Source of the DNA: Thiobaca trueperi
GTDB lineage: Bacteria > Pseudomonadota > Gammaproteobacteria > Chromatiales > Chromatiaceae
Length of the DNA: 64,000 nucleotides
NCBI RefSeq assembly: GCF_004342175.1
Contig: NZ_SMAO01000008.1
Coordinates: forward strand, 159,066-223,065
Reading direction: 5' to 3'
The notes below the pieces were generated by a model. It was not told the DNA's origin, ran no database searches, and worked only from the letters and a program-made list of their open reading frames with translations. Position 1 is the first letter of the stretch. Each line of letters begins with the position of its first letter. Shown here piece by piece: positions 6,958 through 17,900 of the stretch. Made by a program: the position numbers and the translations under genes.

Positions 6958-9561
6958 TCATGCCGGCTCCAGCATCCCCTTCAACCGATAAAGCGTCTCC
7001 AGCGCCGCGCGGGGCGTGAGGCTGTCCGGGTCCAGTTCGCGCAGTGCCGCACAAACCGGGGGATCGGGGATCGGCTCGGGTTCCGGGGTCAGCGGAAACA
7101 GCGAGAGCTGCACCGATTCGCGCTCGGCGTGACGCCGGGCGGTCTCTTCCAGTTCGCGCAGCCGTTCACGGGCGCGGGCGATGACCGGAGCGGGCACGCC
7201 GGCAAGCGCGGCGACCGCCAGACCATAGCTCTGATTCGCCGGCCCATCGCGCAGCGCGTGCAGGAAGACGATGGATTGACCATGCTCGACCGCGTCCAGA
7301 TGCACATTGGCAATGCCGGGATATTCGTCCGGCAGCGTGGTCAGCTCGAAATAATGGGTGGCGAAGAGGCTGTAGGCGCCGATGCGGGTCGCCAGTTCCA
7401 CCCCGCACGACCAGGCCAGCGAAAGTCCGTCGAAGGTGCTGGTGCCGCGTCCGATCTCGTCCATCAGCACCAGGCTCTGCGCGGTGGCGTTGTGGAGGAT
7501 GTTGGCCGTTTCTTCCATTTCGACCATGAAGGTCGAGCGTCCGCCGGCCAGATCGTCCGAGGCGCCGATGCGCGAGAAGATGCGGTCCACCGGGCCGATG
7601 ATGGCCGACCGCGCCGGGACGAAGCTGCCGACATGCGCCAGCAGCACGATGAGCGCGTTCTGACGCATATAAGTGGATTTGCCGCCCATGTTGGGGCCGG
7701 TGATGACCAGCATCCGCCGTCGGGCGTCGAGCCGCAGACTGTTGGCGACAAACGGCGTATCGATCACGCCTTCCACCACCGGATGACGACCATCCTGAAT
7801 CTCGATCAGGGCCGTGTCTGTCAGCTCCGGACAGCTCCAGTTCAGGGTCTCGGCGCGCTCGGCCAGATTGGCGATGGCGTCGAGCGTGGCGATGCTGGTG
7901 GCGCTGGTCTGCAAGGGTGTCAGGGATTCGGCCAACTGACCGGTCAGCGATTCATAGAGCGCCTTTTCGCGCGCCAGCGCCCGCTCGCGGCTGCTGAGAA
8001 CCCTGTCCTCGAATTGCTTGAGTTCGGGCGTGATGTACCGCTCCGCGCCTTTGAGCGTCTGACGGCGGATATAGTCTGCCGGCACCTGATCGGCCTGGGC
8101 GCGGCCCAGTTCGATGTAATAACCGTGAACCCGGTTGTAACCGACCTTGAGTCCGGGCAGACCGGTGCGCTCGCGCTCGCGGGACTCCAGATCGAGCAGA
8201 AAGCGGTCGGCGTTGCGCGACAGATCGCGCAGTTCGTCCAGTTCGGCATCGAAACCGGGGGCGATGACGCCACCGTCGCGGATCAGCATCGGCGGCTGGG
8301 GGATGATGGCGCGCTGGAGCAGATCGAGAATGGCGGGATGCGCGCCGATCCCCGCGTCCAGACGCACGAGCAGCGGATCGTCCATGCCGGCCAGCAGGTC
8401 GTGCAGCGCGGGCAGTGACGCGAGCGAGTCGCGCAGTGTCGTGAGATCGCGCGGGCGCGCCGTGCCCAGCGCCACGCGGGCGAGGATGCGCTCCAGATCG
8501 CCGATGCCGGCCAGCGCCCGGTGCAGATCGGCCAGATTGCCTTCGGCGATCAGGGCGCGAATCGCCGCATGCCGTTCGCTTACTGCCAGCCGGTCACGCA
8601 GCGGACGATTCAGCCAGCGGCGCAGCAGCCGGCTGCCCATCGCGGTCGCCGTGCGATCCAGCACGCCGGCCAGGGTGTGTTCGGCGCGGCTGCTCAGGCT
8701 CTCGGTCAGTTCCAGATTGCGCCGGGTCGCGGCGTCGAGAATGAGCGCCTCATCGCGCTGTTCGGTGGTCAGACCGCGCAGATGGGGCAGGGCGGCGAAC
8801 TGGGTGTCGCGGACATACTGGAGCAGACAGCCCGCCGCACCGACCGCCAGCCGCAGCGCGGCACAGCCGAAACCGGCCAGATCGCGGGTACCGAACTGCT
8901 GGCAGAGCAGCCGCTCCCCGCTGTCCGGATCCAGATGCCAGAGCGGACGGCGGGTGACACCATGCCCGATCCGCAGCTCGTTCGGCAGCCGGCTGTCTTC
9001 CTCGATCAGGATCTCAGCCGGCTTGAGCCGTTCCAGCTCGCTCGCCAGCGCCTCGCGGGTCGTGACCTCCAGCACCGAGAAACGCCCGCTGGAGAGTTCC
9101 AGCACCGCCAGACCGAAACTGTCCTTGCCCTCGGCGACGGCGGCCAGCAGGTTCTCGCGCCGATCCTCAAGCAGCGCCTCATCGGTGAGCGTGCCGGGCG
9201 TGACCACGCGCGTCACCCGCCGCTCCACCGGCCCCTTGCTCTTGGCCGGATCGCCGATCTGTTCGCAGATCGCCGCCGACTCACCTTTACGGACCAGCTT
9301 GGCCAGATAGCCTTCGAGTGCGTGATAGGGCACGCCCGCCATCGGAATGGGGCGACCGGCGGACTGACCGCGCTTGGTCAGGGTGATGTCCAGCAGCCGC
9401 GCCGCACGTTCTGCGTCCTCGAAGAAGAGTTCGTAGAAATCGCCCATGCGATAGAAGAGCAGCATCTGCGGATACTCGGCCTTGAGGCGCAGATAGTGCT
9501 GCATCACGGGGGTGTGACTTTGCAGGCCGTCCGGTATCTGGTTGGTATCTTTACGAATCAA
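6958..9561 (-). CDS. mutS: DNA mismatch repair protein MutS
   Basis: An 867-residue full-length MutS that recognises mismatches and small loops and recruits MutL. The mismatch-binding FYE motif is at residues 42-44 in GDFYELF. The ATPase domain has Walker [10 protein letters not shown] near residues 622-630, Walker [16 protein letters not shown], and the ATHYFELT segment. The C-terminal region is rich in acidic residues and prolines. The start appears to be TTG 9561 with AGG eight bases upstream. The first ATG in frame (9504) would remove the conserved HTPVM segment. mutL is not in the window. Confidence 0.97.
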   Translation of the reverse strand: MIRKDTNQIPDGLQSHTPVMQHYLRLKAEYPQMLLFYRMGDFYELFFEDAERAARLLDITLTKRGQSAGRPIPMAGVPYHALEGYLAKLVRKGESAAICEQIGDPAKSKGPVERRVTRVVTPGTLTDEALLEDRRENLLAAVAEGKDSFGLAVLELSSGRFSVLEVTTREALASELERLKPAEILIEEDSRLPNELRIGHGVTRRPLWHLDPDSGERLLCQQFGTRDLAGFGCAALRLAVGAAGCLLQYVRDTQFAALPHLRGLTTEQRDEALILDAATRRNLELTESLSSRAEHTLAGVLDRTATAMGSRLLRRWLNRPLRDRLAVSERHAAIRALIAEGNLADLHRALAGIGDLERILARVALGTARPRDLTTLRDSLASLPALHDLLAGMDDPLLVRLDAGIGAHPAILDLLQRAIIPQPPMLIRDGGVIAPGFDAELDELRDLSRNADRFLLDLESRERERTGLPGLKVGYNRVHGYYIELGRAQADQVPADYIRRQTLKGAERYITPELKQFEDRVLSSRERALAREKALYESLTGQLAESLTPLQTSATSIATLDAIANLAERAETLNWSCPELTDTALIEIQDGRHPVVEGVIDTPFVANSLRLDARRRMLVITGPNMGGKSTYMRQNALIVLLAHVGSFVPARSAIIGPVDRIFSRIGASDDLAGGRSTFMVEMEETANILHNATAQSLVLMDEIGRGTSTFDGLSLAWSCGVELATRIGAYSLFATHYFELTTLPDEYPGIANVHLDAVEHGQSIVFLHALRDGPANQSYGLAVAALAGVPAPVIARARERLRELEETARRHAERESVQLSLFPLTPEPEPIPDPPVCAALRELDPDSLTPRAALETLYRLKGMLEPA

Positions 9562-9749
9562 TCTTTTAGCCTGCGATGTTAGAGGCTGGCGAGAAAATCG
9601 CCGAATGAAAACAAAGCATTACCCGTCTGTCAAACGCCAAAATCGCCCGGAAATCCCGGGTCGTTGGAAAAACGCATCCAGCAGCATAACGAATCGGATA
9701 ACCTCTTCGCCCTGCGATTCAGGGTGGTTTGACCATTGCGAGAAGCCTC

Positions 9750-12700
9750 ATGGCCGATGACAAGACAATAAACGAAAAGAAACAGCGGCTGCTAACCCTG
9801 CTGCGGGAGATGTTCCAGCTCGACCAGCCCGATCTGGATTTCGGGCTGTACCGCATCCTGCACGCCAGGCGCGGGCAGGTCGAAGCCTTCCTCGAAACCG
9901 AATTCGATCAACTGATCGACAGGGTGTTTGCTGATCGCGGTGCGCGCCACGAGGAAGAAGCCAGGAAGGACTACGAAGCGGCACGCCAGCAGGCCATCGA
10001 ATTCGGTGCGCCGGATCCCGATGCGGCGCCCAAGGTGCAGCAGGCTCGTGCCCGCTACGAAGTCGTCCGCCTGACCGGCGGCGAGGATGCCGAGATTTAC
10101 GACCATCTGCATCGCTTCTTCTCGCGCTACTACGATCAGGGCGATTTCATGTCCCTGCGCCGTTACGGCAAGGGCGCAGCCGGTGGTGCGGAAACCTATG
10201 CGGTGCCCTACGACGGCGCCGAAGTCGTGCTGCACTGGGCCAACAAGGACCAGTATTACATCAAGACCACTGAGAACTTCGCTGAATTCAGCTTCGATCC
10301 GCGCCAGGCATTGCAGAAGGACGAACGCGGCATCACCCGCAGCCTGTTTGAAGAAGAAGGCGGCGGCGGGACGGCGCTCAAGGTCCATTTCCGCCTCGTC
10401 AATGCCGCCGAAGGCACGCACAACAACGTGAAGGCGGCTGACCGCGACGAGCGTTACTTCATTCTCGACGCCGACACCCCGCTTGCATGGGACGGCAATG
10501 AGCTGATTGTCCACATCAATTTCCGCACCGACCCGGAAAAGACCGGCCAGAAGGCCAAGTGGCAGGACAAGCGCAACGAGCAACTGGTGCAGACCGTGCT
10601 CGATCAACTGGCCCGTCATTCCCGGGACGGCGGGAATCCAGAACGCGCCGCTGCCTATCACACTGTACTGAGCCGGGACGTCCCCAAGGGCAAGGATAGG
10701 AAGCAGCCCCTGCTGGCGCGTTACCTCGGCCAATACACCGCCAGCAACACCATGGATTACTTCATCCATAAGGATCTCGGGGGCTTCCTGCGACGTGAGC
10801 TGGATTTCTATTTGAAGAATGAAGTCATCAAACTGGATGACTTCATGGGCGGCGAGGATGCCGACGTGAAGGCCGGCGTCACCGAGGCGCGTCTGAAGGC
10901 CATGACGGATGCCCTGGAGAAAGCGCAGGTCATTCGCCTGTTGGCGCAGCGCCTGATCGATTTCCTCGCCCAGCTTGAAGACTTCCAGAAAAAGCTCTGG
11001 CTGAAAAAGAAGTTCGTCGTCGAGACGCACTACTGCATCACGCTGGATCGCATCCCCGAGACGTTCTATCCCGAGATCGCGGCGAATGAACGGCAGCGGG
11101 AGGAGTGGGTGAAGCTGTTTGCGATTGATGAGATTGAGGGCGATCTGGCGACGCCGGCTTATTCTGTGCCACTGACAGTTGAGTTTCTTAAAGATAATCC
11201 CTCTTTGGTGCTTGATACCGCACTCTTTTCTGATCAATTCAAGCAAACGCTCATTCAAATCATCGAAGGTCTGGACGAACAGATTCAGGGTCTGTTGCTG
11301 CACGCAGAAAATAGCCATGCGCTGCGTTTGATGAGCAGCAAGTTACGCAACCAAATCCAGTCTATCTACATCGATCCGCCTTACAACACCGGTTCGGATG
11401 GCTTTCGTTATAAGGATGCTTATCGCCACGCCTCCTGGCTCGCCATGATCGACGAACGATTGCGTCTGGCGCATGTGCTGGCATCGGAACAAACGTCGTT
11501 GTTTGTGTCGCTCGACGACAATGAGCAGGCCGTCTTCCGACAAGCTGCGGATGCCGTGTGGGGGCGTGAGAATTTCGTCGCGACGGTGATCTGGCAAAAG
11601 GTTTACTCCCCCAAAAATTCAGCGCGGCATTTTTCGGAAGACCATGATTTCGTGTTGGTGTATGCCAGAAGTGCCGCAAACTGGACACCTTTTTTACTGC
11701 CGCGCACGGCGGAAATGGAGGCGCGTTACAGCAATCCCGACCAGGATCCGCGCGGACCTTGGAAGCCGGGCGACGTTTCCGCACGCAACCCTTACAGCGA
11801 AGGTCGCTATCCGATCACCTGTCCCTCCGGGCGCGTCATTCCCGGTCCGCCGCCAGGAAGATACTGGGTGATTTCCAAAACGAAATTCGACGAACTGAAT
11901 CGCGATGGTCGCATCTGGTGGGGAGAAACCGGAAACAACGTGCCTGCGATCAAGCGCTTTCTTTCCGAGGTCAAACAGGGGCGAGTCCCCCAAACCATCT
12001 GGCTCTACGCCGAGGTTGGCCATACGCAAGACGCCAAAAAGGAATTGCTCGCCTGCGTCCGGCTGGATGCAGAAGAAGTGGTTTTTCAGACCCCCAAACC
12101 CACCGCCTTGCTACGCCGGGTCCTGGCGTTGGCGACCCGTCCCGAATCGTCGGATTGGGTGCTGGATTTTTTCGCCGGTTCCGCGACGACAGCCCATGCG
12201 GTCATTCAGCAAAATCGCGAAGACAGTGGGCAGCGTCGCTATGCCCTGGTGGAGATGGAGGATTACTTCGATCAACTGGTGTTGCCGCGCGTCAAGAAGG
12301 CGATCTACGCCAGCCAATGGGCCGATGGCAAGCCGCTCGCACGCGATGGCGTTTCGCACTGTTTCAAATACCTTCGTCTCGAATCCTACGAAGATTGCCT
12401 GAACAACCTCAGGCTCAATGATCGAGACGAGGGCGTTCGCATGCTGGACGATGCTGACGTCCAGCGCGACTACCTGCTGCGATACATGCTCGATGTCGAA
12501 ACCCAGGGCAGCCAAAGCCTGCTCAATGTGGCGCAGTTCCGCGATCCGACGGCCTATCGGTTGGAGATCAGGAAAGCCGGTTCCGACGAGCGCGAGCAGC
12601 GCAGCGTCGATCTGGTCGAGACCTTCAACTGGCTGATTGGCCTGCATGTCGATCGGCTGCACGCCGGCAGGCGCTTCACGGCGACCTTTGTCCGCAAGCC

Positions 12701-13109
12701 CGATCCCTTGTTGCCGGGAGATGCGAAGACCCGCCTGCACGTGGAGACGCTGACCGACGTTCAGCCCTCTCCCCCGGCCCCTCTCCCGGAGGGCGAGGGG
12801 AGCAAAACCTGGTGGTTCCGTCCCGTGGAGGGCACTATCCGCGCCCGGACGGGCGATGACCGGCACCGGCAAAGCGTGCTGGTGCTCTGGCGCACGCTGA
12901 CCGACGACCCCGAGCAGGACGCAGCGGTGCTCGATGCCTTCCTGTCGCAACAGATGAAGTGGAATCCGACGCGGCGCGAGGACAGGACGCTCTATGACAT
13001 CGTCTACATCAACGGCACGCACAACCTGCCGAATCTCGGCAGGTATGGCGAGGTGCGGCTGCTCGAAGAGGAATTCCATCGCCGCATGTGGGCGGGAGAG
13101 GAGGTCTGA
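9750..13109 (+). CDS. Very large type III-like DNA adenine methyltransferase (Mod)
   Basis: A 1119-residue protein, nearly twice the usual Mod length. Motif IV DPPYNTG is at residues 542-548 and motif I FAGSATT near 808-814. This order, IV before I, marks the beta class of N6-adenine methyltransferases found in type III systems. The first 530 residues form a large extension that I do not recognise. Two dispersed DNA repeats are read through in frame, near residues 289-298 and 1006-1018. ATG 9750 (MADDKTINEKKQ) was chosen over an upstream in-frame codon. Three bases separate its stop from the ATPase gene, so the four genes to 18306 look like one operon. Confidence 0.88.
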   Translation: MADDKTINEKKQRLLTLLREMFQLDQPDLDFGLYRILHARRGQVEAFLETEFDQLIDRVFADRGARHEEEARKDYEAARQQAIEFGAPDPDAAPKVQQARARYEVVRLTGGEDAEIYDHLHRFFSRYYDQGDFMSLRRYGKGAAGGAETYAVPYDGAEVVLHWANKDQYYIKTTENFAEFSFDPRQALQKDERGITRSLFEEEGGGGTALKVHFRLVNAAEGTHNNVKAADRDERYFILDADTPLAWDGNELIVHINFRTDPEKTGQKAKWQDKRNEQLVQTVLDQLARHSRDGGNPERAAAYHTVLSRDVPKGKDRKQPLLARYLGQYTASNTMDYFIHKDLGGFLRRELDFYLKNEVIKLDDFMGGEDADVKAGVTEARLKAMTDALEKAQVIRLLAQRLIDFLAQLEDFQKKLWLKKKFVVETHYCITLDRIPETFYPEIAANERQREEWVKLFAIDEIEGDLATPAYSVPLTVEFLKDNPSLVLDTALFSDQFKQTLIQIIEGLDEQIQGLLLHAENSHALRLMSSKLRNQIQSIYIDPPYNTGSDGFRYKDAYRHASWLAMIDERLRLAHVLASEQTSLFVSLDDNEQAVFRQAADAVWGRENFVATVIWQKVYSPKNSARHFSEDHDFVLVYARSAANWTPFLLPRTAEMEARYSNPDQDPRGPWKPGDVSARNPYSEGRYPITCPSGRVIPGPPPGRYWVISKTKFDELNRDGRIWWGETGNNVPAIKRFLSEVKQGRVPQTIWLYAEVGHTQDAKKELLACVRLDAEEVVFQTPKPTALLRRVLALATRPESSDWVLDFFAGSATTAHAVIQQNREDSGQRRYALVEMEDYFDQLVLPRVKKAIYASQWADGKPLARDGVSHCFKYLRLESYEDCLNNLRLNDRDEGVRMLDDADVQRDYLLRYMLDVETQGSQSLLNVAQFRDPTAYRLEIRKAGSDEREQRSVDLVETFNWLIGLHVDRLHAGRRFTATFVRKPDPLLPGDAKTRLHVETLTDVQPSPPAPLPEGEGSKTWWFRPVEGTIRARTGDDRHRQSVLVLWRTLTDDPEQDAAVLDAFLSQQMKWNPTRREDRTLYDIVYINGTHNLPNLGRYGEVRLLEEEFHRRMWAGEEV
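10614..10641 (+). repeat. Short dispersed repeat read in frame within mod
   Basis: The 28 bp starting CGTCATTCCCGGGACG and ending GGGAATCCAG are of the CGTCATTCCCGCG...GGGAATCCAG type scattered in many proteobacteria. Here the stretch is translated as RHSRDGGNPE without breaking the frame, in the N-terminal extension of the methyltransferase. Confidence 0.7.
12765..12803 (+). repeat. Second dispersed repeat read in frame within mod
   Basis: CCCTCTCCCCCGGCCCCTCT followed by CCCGGAGGGCGAGGGG resembles a common intergenic palindromic repeat of proteobacteria. It is translated as PSPPAPLPEGEGS, a low-complexity stretch unlike its surroundings, in the C-terminal part of the protein. Confidence 0.7.
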
Positions 13110-13112
13110 TCG

Positions 13113-14201
13113 ATGCTCAACAAACTGACTGTCAATGGCTTCAAGTCCATCGAATCCTGCGAGCTGGAACTGCAACGCCTCAATGTCGTGATCGGTCCCA
13201 ACGGCGCCGGCAAGTCGAACCTCATCGGCGTGTTCCGCTTCCTCAATTCGGTGTTGTCGAAGCAGTTGCAACTTTACGTTGGCGAAAACGGTGGGTCGGA
13301 TCGCCTGTTGCACCACGGCGAGAAGACCACGCCGATGATGTCTTTCCGTTTTGATTTCGGATACAACGCTTACAGCTTCTGCCTGAAACCTGCGGTCGGA
13401 GACACGATGGTCTTTGATTGGGAGACGATCTATTTCCACGATACGCGCTATCTGCATCCATGGAATTTACAGATCGGCGCAGGGCATAAAGAGACTGTTC
13501 TGCACGATACAGCCAATACGTCTGGAAGTGGCCGCCGTGTGGCCGAGCATGTCTTGCAAGGGGTTCAGAACTGGGTGGTCTATCACTTCCACGACACGTC
13601 CAGCTCGGCGCCAGCGAAGAAGACGCAGGATATCGACGACAACCGGGCATTTCGCCCCGATGCGGCCAACCTTGCGGCCTTTCTTTACTGGATGAAACTG
13701 AACCATCCGACCGAGTATCGGCACATCGTCGAGCATATACAGTTGGTGGCGCCGTTCTTCGAGGATTTCGTTCTCGAACCTTCGCGCAACAACCCGAACA
13801 AGATCAAGCTGGAATGGCGACAGAAGGGATCGGGGGCCTATTTTGACGGTTTCTCTTTGTCCGACGGCACGCTGCGTTTCATCTGTCTTGCCGCGCTGTT
13901 GCTGCAACCGTCGCTGCCGTCGCTGATTCTCCTCGACGAGCCGGAGCTTGGCCTGCATCCCTTCGCCATCACCATCCTTTCCGAGATGATCGAAGCCGCT
14001 GCCCGGCGCAGTCAGGTGATGCTGGCGACCCAGTCGGTCACGCTGCTGAACCAGTTTTCGCCCGAAGCGATCATCATCGCCAACAACGATGGTTTGCACA
14101 CGAATTTCCGTCGCCTGACGGAGCAGGATTTGTCGATCTGGATGAACGATTACAGCGTGGGCGACCTTTGGGAAAAAAACGTCATCGGAGGACGGCCCTG
14201 A
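13113..14201 (+). CDS. AAA/OLD-like ATPase of the defence operon
   Basis: A 362-residue SMC/RecF-like ATPase of the AAA_15/AAA_21 type. Walker A is GPNGAGKS at residues 28-35. The ABC-like signature region is SDGTLRFICLAALLL. Walker B LILLDEPELGLHP has the catalytic pair Asp275-Glu276, followed by the ATQS switch segment. The N-terminus MLNKLTVNGFKSI is typical. It lacks the fused TOPRIM domain of OLD nucleases, but the next gene supplies a TOPRIM-like protein and overlaps it by one base (TGATG). ATPase-TOPRIM partners of this kind include OLD-like and PARIS-like systems. A sensor role in phage defence is inferred. Confidence 0.88.
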   Translation: MLNKLTVNGFKSIESCELELQRLNVVIGPNGAGKSNLIGVFRFLNSVLSKQLQLYVGENGGSDRLLHHGEKTTPMMSFRFDFGYNAYSFCLKPAVGDTMVFDWETIYFHDTRYLHPWNLQIGAGHKETVLHDTANTSGSGRRVAEHVLQGVQNWVVYHFHDTSSSAPAKKTQDIDDNRAFRPDAANLAAFLYWMKLNHPTEYRHIVEHIQLVAPFFEDFVLEPSRNNPNKIKLEWRQKGSGAYFDGFSLSDGTLRFICLAALLLQPSLPSLILLDEPELGLHPFAITILSEMIEAAARRSQVMLATQSVTLLNQFSPEAIIIANNDGLHTNFRRLTEQDLSIWMNDYSVGDLWEKNVIGGRP

Positions 14202-14896
14202 TGACCCGGCTGCTGATTCTGGCGGAGGGCCAGTCCGAGGAAGTTTTTGCCAAACGCACGCTGATTCCGCACCTTTCGGACTTTGGCGTCTATGGAAGCG
14301 TCACTATCCTGCGGACCAAGCGGATCATGAGCGGCGGCGGATTTCGCGGCGGCGTGTCGAGTTATGCAAAGATTCGTCAGAATGTCCTCGAACTGCTGGG
14401 CGACACGAATGCCCGCGTGACCACCTTGCTGGATTTTTACGGTCTGCCGGAGGAATTTCCGGCGCGCGCCACAACCTTGGCGACCCTCGGCCTGACAGCC
14501 CGCGACAAGGCGATTCGTCTGCAACAGGCATTTGCGGCCGACATCAACCAGCCGCGTTTCATTCCCTTTCTCGCATTGCATGAGTTCGAGGCCTGGCTGT
14601 TCAGCCGCCCCGAAACCGTCGCCGAGCATTTCGGCAATCCGGCGCTGACGGCAACACTGACTAACATCGTGCAACAGGCCGGCGCACCGGAAGAAATCAA
14701 CAACGATCCGGCAATGCACCCGTCCGCTCGCATCGAGCAGCTGATTCCAAGTTTCAAGAAAACCTCGGATGGTCCGACCATCATTCACAAGACAACGCTG
14801 AACACCATCCGCGCCTCCTGCCCGCATTTTGGCGAATGGCTTGCCAGGCTGGAAGGGCTTGGCAATCCGGCGGGTGTCTTGCCCGTCGCTACCTGA
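14201..14896 (+). CDS. DUF4276 family (TOPRIM-like) protein
   Basis: A 231-residue protein starting MTRLLILAEGQSEEVFAKRT, the glutamate-bearing N-terminal motif of DUF4276 (Glu9 and Glu13 region), followed by VTTLLDFYGLP with Asp78 in the position of the TOPRIM acidic motif. A conserved FLALHEFEAWLF block follows. The fold suggests a metal-dependent nuclease or effector. It is coupled to the ATPase gene by a TGATG overlap and ends 17 bp before res, so ATPase and DUF4276 probably form one functional pair carried within the restriction operon. No biochemical activity can be assigned from sequence. Confidence 0.82.
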   Translation: MTRLLILAEGQSEEVFAKRTLIPHLSDFGVYGSVTILRTKRIMSGGGFRGGVSSYAKIRQNVLELLGDTNARVTTLLDFYGLPEEFPARATTLATLGLTARDKAIRLQQAFAADINQPRFIPFLALHEFEAWLFSRPETVAEHFGNPALTATLTNIVQQAGAPEEINNDPAMHPSARIEQLIPSFKKTSDGPTIIHKTTLNTIRASCPHFGEWLARLEGLGNPAGVLPVAT

Positions 14897-14913
14897 TCGG
14901 GATTCGCACTCGC

Positions 14914-17900
14914 ATGGCAACCACGAAGAAAACCGCGAAAGCCACCAGCACAGAAAGAAAGTCGAAGACATCGACGAAGAGCGCCGACCCCTTCATCTTC
15001 AAGCTGGTACTGAACGCCTGGATGATCGAGCAGTTCGGCATCGATCCGTTCGCGGAGCACCAGGACGCCGACGGTCGGCCCATCCCGCCGATCCGTCGCC
15101 TGGCCCACGCGATCATCGACGAAGAGAAGGAGGGCTTGCACGAGGATGGGCGGCATCGTTTCTTCCGCGAGCTGAACGCGAACTGGCCGGCGTCCGCCGT
15201 GCTGTCCGCCGCCGAGTTTGCCGGTTACGAAGACAATATCCTCGCCCACACGAAGGCGCTGAACGACCGCCGACAGGTCGCTGGACAGCGTCGCATCGTC
15301 TGGAAGTATTTCCAGTGGCTGTCGCTGATGTTCGCGGAACGCTACCTTGATCTCTTTTTCCACCAGCCTTTGCGGCTGCTCGATTCGCTCAACGCGTTCC
15401 TGACGCGCTTCAACGACTGGCGGACGAAGGCCAACCTGCCAACGGTGATTGAGCCTTTCACGGTCGCCGATCTCAACCGTCTGTGCTTCCAGAACGCCAC
15501 CGGCAGCGGCAAGACACTGCTGATGCACGCCAATATCCTGCAATTCCGGCATTACGCGAAGGCATCGAACCGCGAGAGCGCCTTTTCGCGCTCGGTGCTG
15601 ATCACCCCGAACGAGTCGCTGACCGATCAGCATTTGCGCGAGATGGAGCAGAACGGGCTTGTCTCGCAACGCTTCCGCGCGGATCTGCTCGGCTCGCCCG
15701 ATCTCGGACGCGTCGATGTCATCGAAATCACCAAACTGGGCGATGTCCGGCGCGAGAACACCGTGGCCGTCTCCGAGTTCGGCGACAACAACCTGCTGCT
15801 GGTCGATGAAGGCCATCGGGGACTGGGCAGCGAGGAGGAAACCGGCTGGTTGAAACGGCGCGAGGCGATCTCGTCGCGCGGTTTCGTCTTCGAGTATTCC
15901 GCCACCTTTGCGCAGGCCGTCGCGGCGGCCGGCAGCGAGTCGATCACGCAGACCTACGCGAAGAGCGTGCTGTTCGACTACTCGTATCGCTATTTCTACG
16001 AAGACGGCTTTGGCAAGGATTACAGCATCCTCAATCTGGCGCAGGAAGGTGCGGACGATACGAGCATTGCGCGGCGCTACCTCACGGCCTGCCTGCTGGC
16101 CTACTTCCAGCAGTTGCGCCTCTACGACCGGGATGCCCTGGCCCTGCGGCCCTTCCATCTGGAAAAACCGCTGTGGGTGTTCGTCGGCGGCAGCGTCAGC
16201 AAGCCGGGCGGCGCGAATCAGGACGAGAAGGCAGCCATCGCCGACGTGGCGAAGATCGTGCTGTTCCTCGGCGAGTTTCTGGCCGACCCGGCGACCAGCA
16301 AGCAGGACATCCAGTTGTTGCTGACCAGATCCGGCGCGGCCAATGGCATGGTCGATGCCAACGGCAACGATATTTTCGCCAACGGCTTCCCCATATTGCA
16401 GGGCATGCTCGGTGCTGGCGGAACGGTGGATGAGATGTACGGCTGGATGCTCGCCGAGGTGTTTCAGGCGCGGGCGGGCGGTGTCCTGCGCATGACGCGG
16501 ATCAAGGGCGACAGCGGCGAAATCCATCTCCGCGCCGGCCATGCCGAGCAGCCGTTCGGACTGATCAATGTCGGTGATGCCAAGGGATTGGCCGATCATA
16601 TCGGCGCACAGATTCCCGCCGGGAAGGTTGAGATCGCCGACAGCGAATTCGACGACCGGCCGCTGTTCGCGGGGGCAAGCGACAGCCAGTCGCCGGTCAA
16701 TATTCTCATCGGCGCGAAGAAGTTCATCGAGGGCTGGGACTGCTGGCGCGTTTCCACCCTGGGCCTGATGCATGTCGGCAAGTCCGAGGGTTCGCAGATC
16801 ATCCAGTTGTTCGGGCGCGGCGTGCGCCTGAAAGGCTTCGATTGGAGCCTGAAACGCAGCAGCCGCTGCACCCGCATTCATGTGCCGAGGCCGGCCAACA
16901 TTCAGTGGCTGGAAACCTTGCAGGTGTTCGGCATTGAGGCCGAGTTCATGCAGCGTTTCCGCGATTACCTTGCCGCAGAAGGACTGCCCGGCAACGAACG
17001 CAAGGAAGTCATCGAGGTGCCGATGCACACGACGCGAAACTTCGGCACCCGGCTGAAAGTGCTCCGGCCCAAGCGGAAGCAGGACAACGGCAGGGAATAC
17101 GACTTCAAGCGCGATGCGCCGCTGCCGATCCTCAAATTGCCGCTGCCGCAGAAGATCATTGCCCGGCAGATCGAGCTGGACGGCTATCCGCGCATCGAGG
17201 CGCTCGCCGTTGGTGCGGCTGTGGCAACTCAGGCAGCCGCCCGGAAGACGCAGTTATTCAAAGCCCATCAACTCGCCCTGATCGATTGGGACGCGGTGTT
17301 TTTCGATCTGGAAGCCTTCAAGCGCGTGCGCGGCTTCGAGAATCTGCTGATCCATCGCGACGACCTGCCGAAGCTGTTCGCCGACAGCCATAGCGCCTGG
17401 TATCGGCTCTATGCGCCGGATACGGTGATGCAGCCGCGCACCTGGGCGGAGGTGCGGCAATGGCAGACGATGGTGACAACCCTGCTCAAACGGCTGATGG
17501 AGGCGCTGTTCAATCATCAGGTCGATGCCTTCTTCGCGCAGCGACTCGAATACCGCGAACTGACCGCCGACGACGACAATCTGCCCAAGCCCGGCGAGCG
17601 GTGGCAGATGATGGCCGATGCCAACGAAGCGACGCTGATTGCCGATCTCAAACAACTGGCCGCTGAGGTCGAGACGCTGGCGCAGGTGATCAGGAAATCC
17701 GGTACTGCCGGCCCGCTGCAAGAAAAGTCGCGGTCGGGCGGACAGCCGCCTGATGCCCTGCTGGGCGGCATTCATCTGTATTCGCCGCTCCTGCACATGC
17801 CGGACGGCGCCGGTGCCACGTCGCGGATCAAGATTCTGCCGGTGGCGCTGAAAGACAGCGAATACGATTTCGTCAGCGATTTACACGGACATCTGCGCGA

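Noticed and set aside
7129..8418. A 429-residue plus-strand reading inside mutS
   Set aside because: Antisense shadow of mutS with no recognisable domain and no ribosome site.
14785..17028. A 747-residue minus-strand reading inside res
   Set aside because: Antisense shadow; the plus strand carries all helicase motifs.
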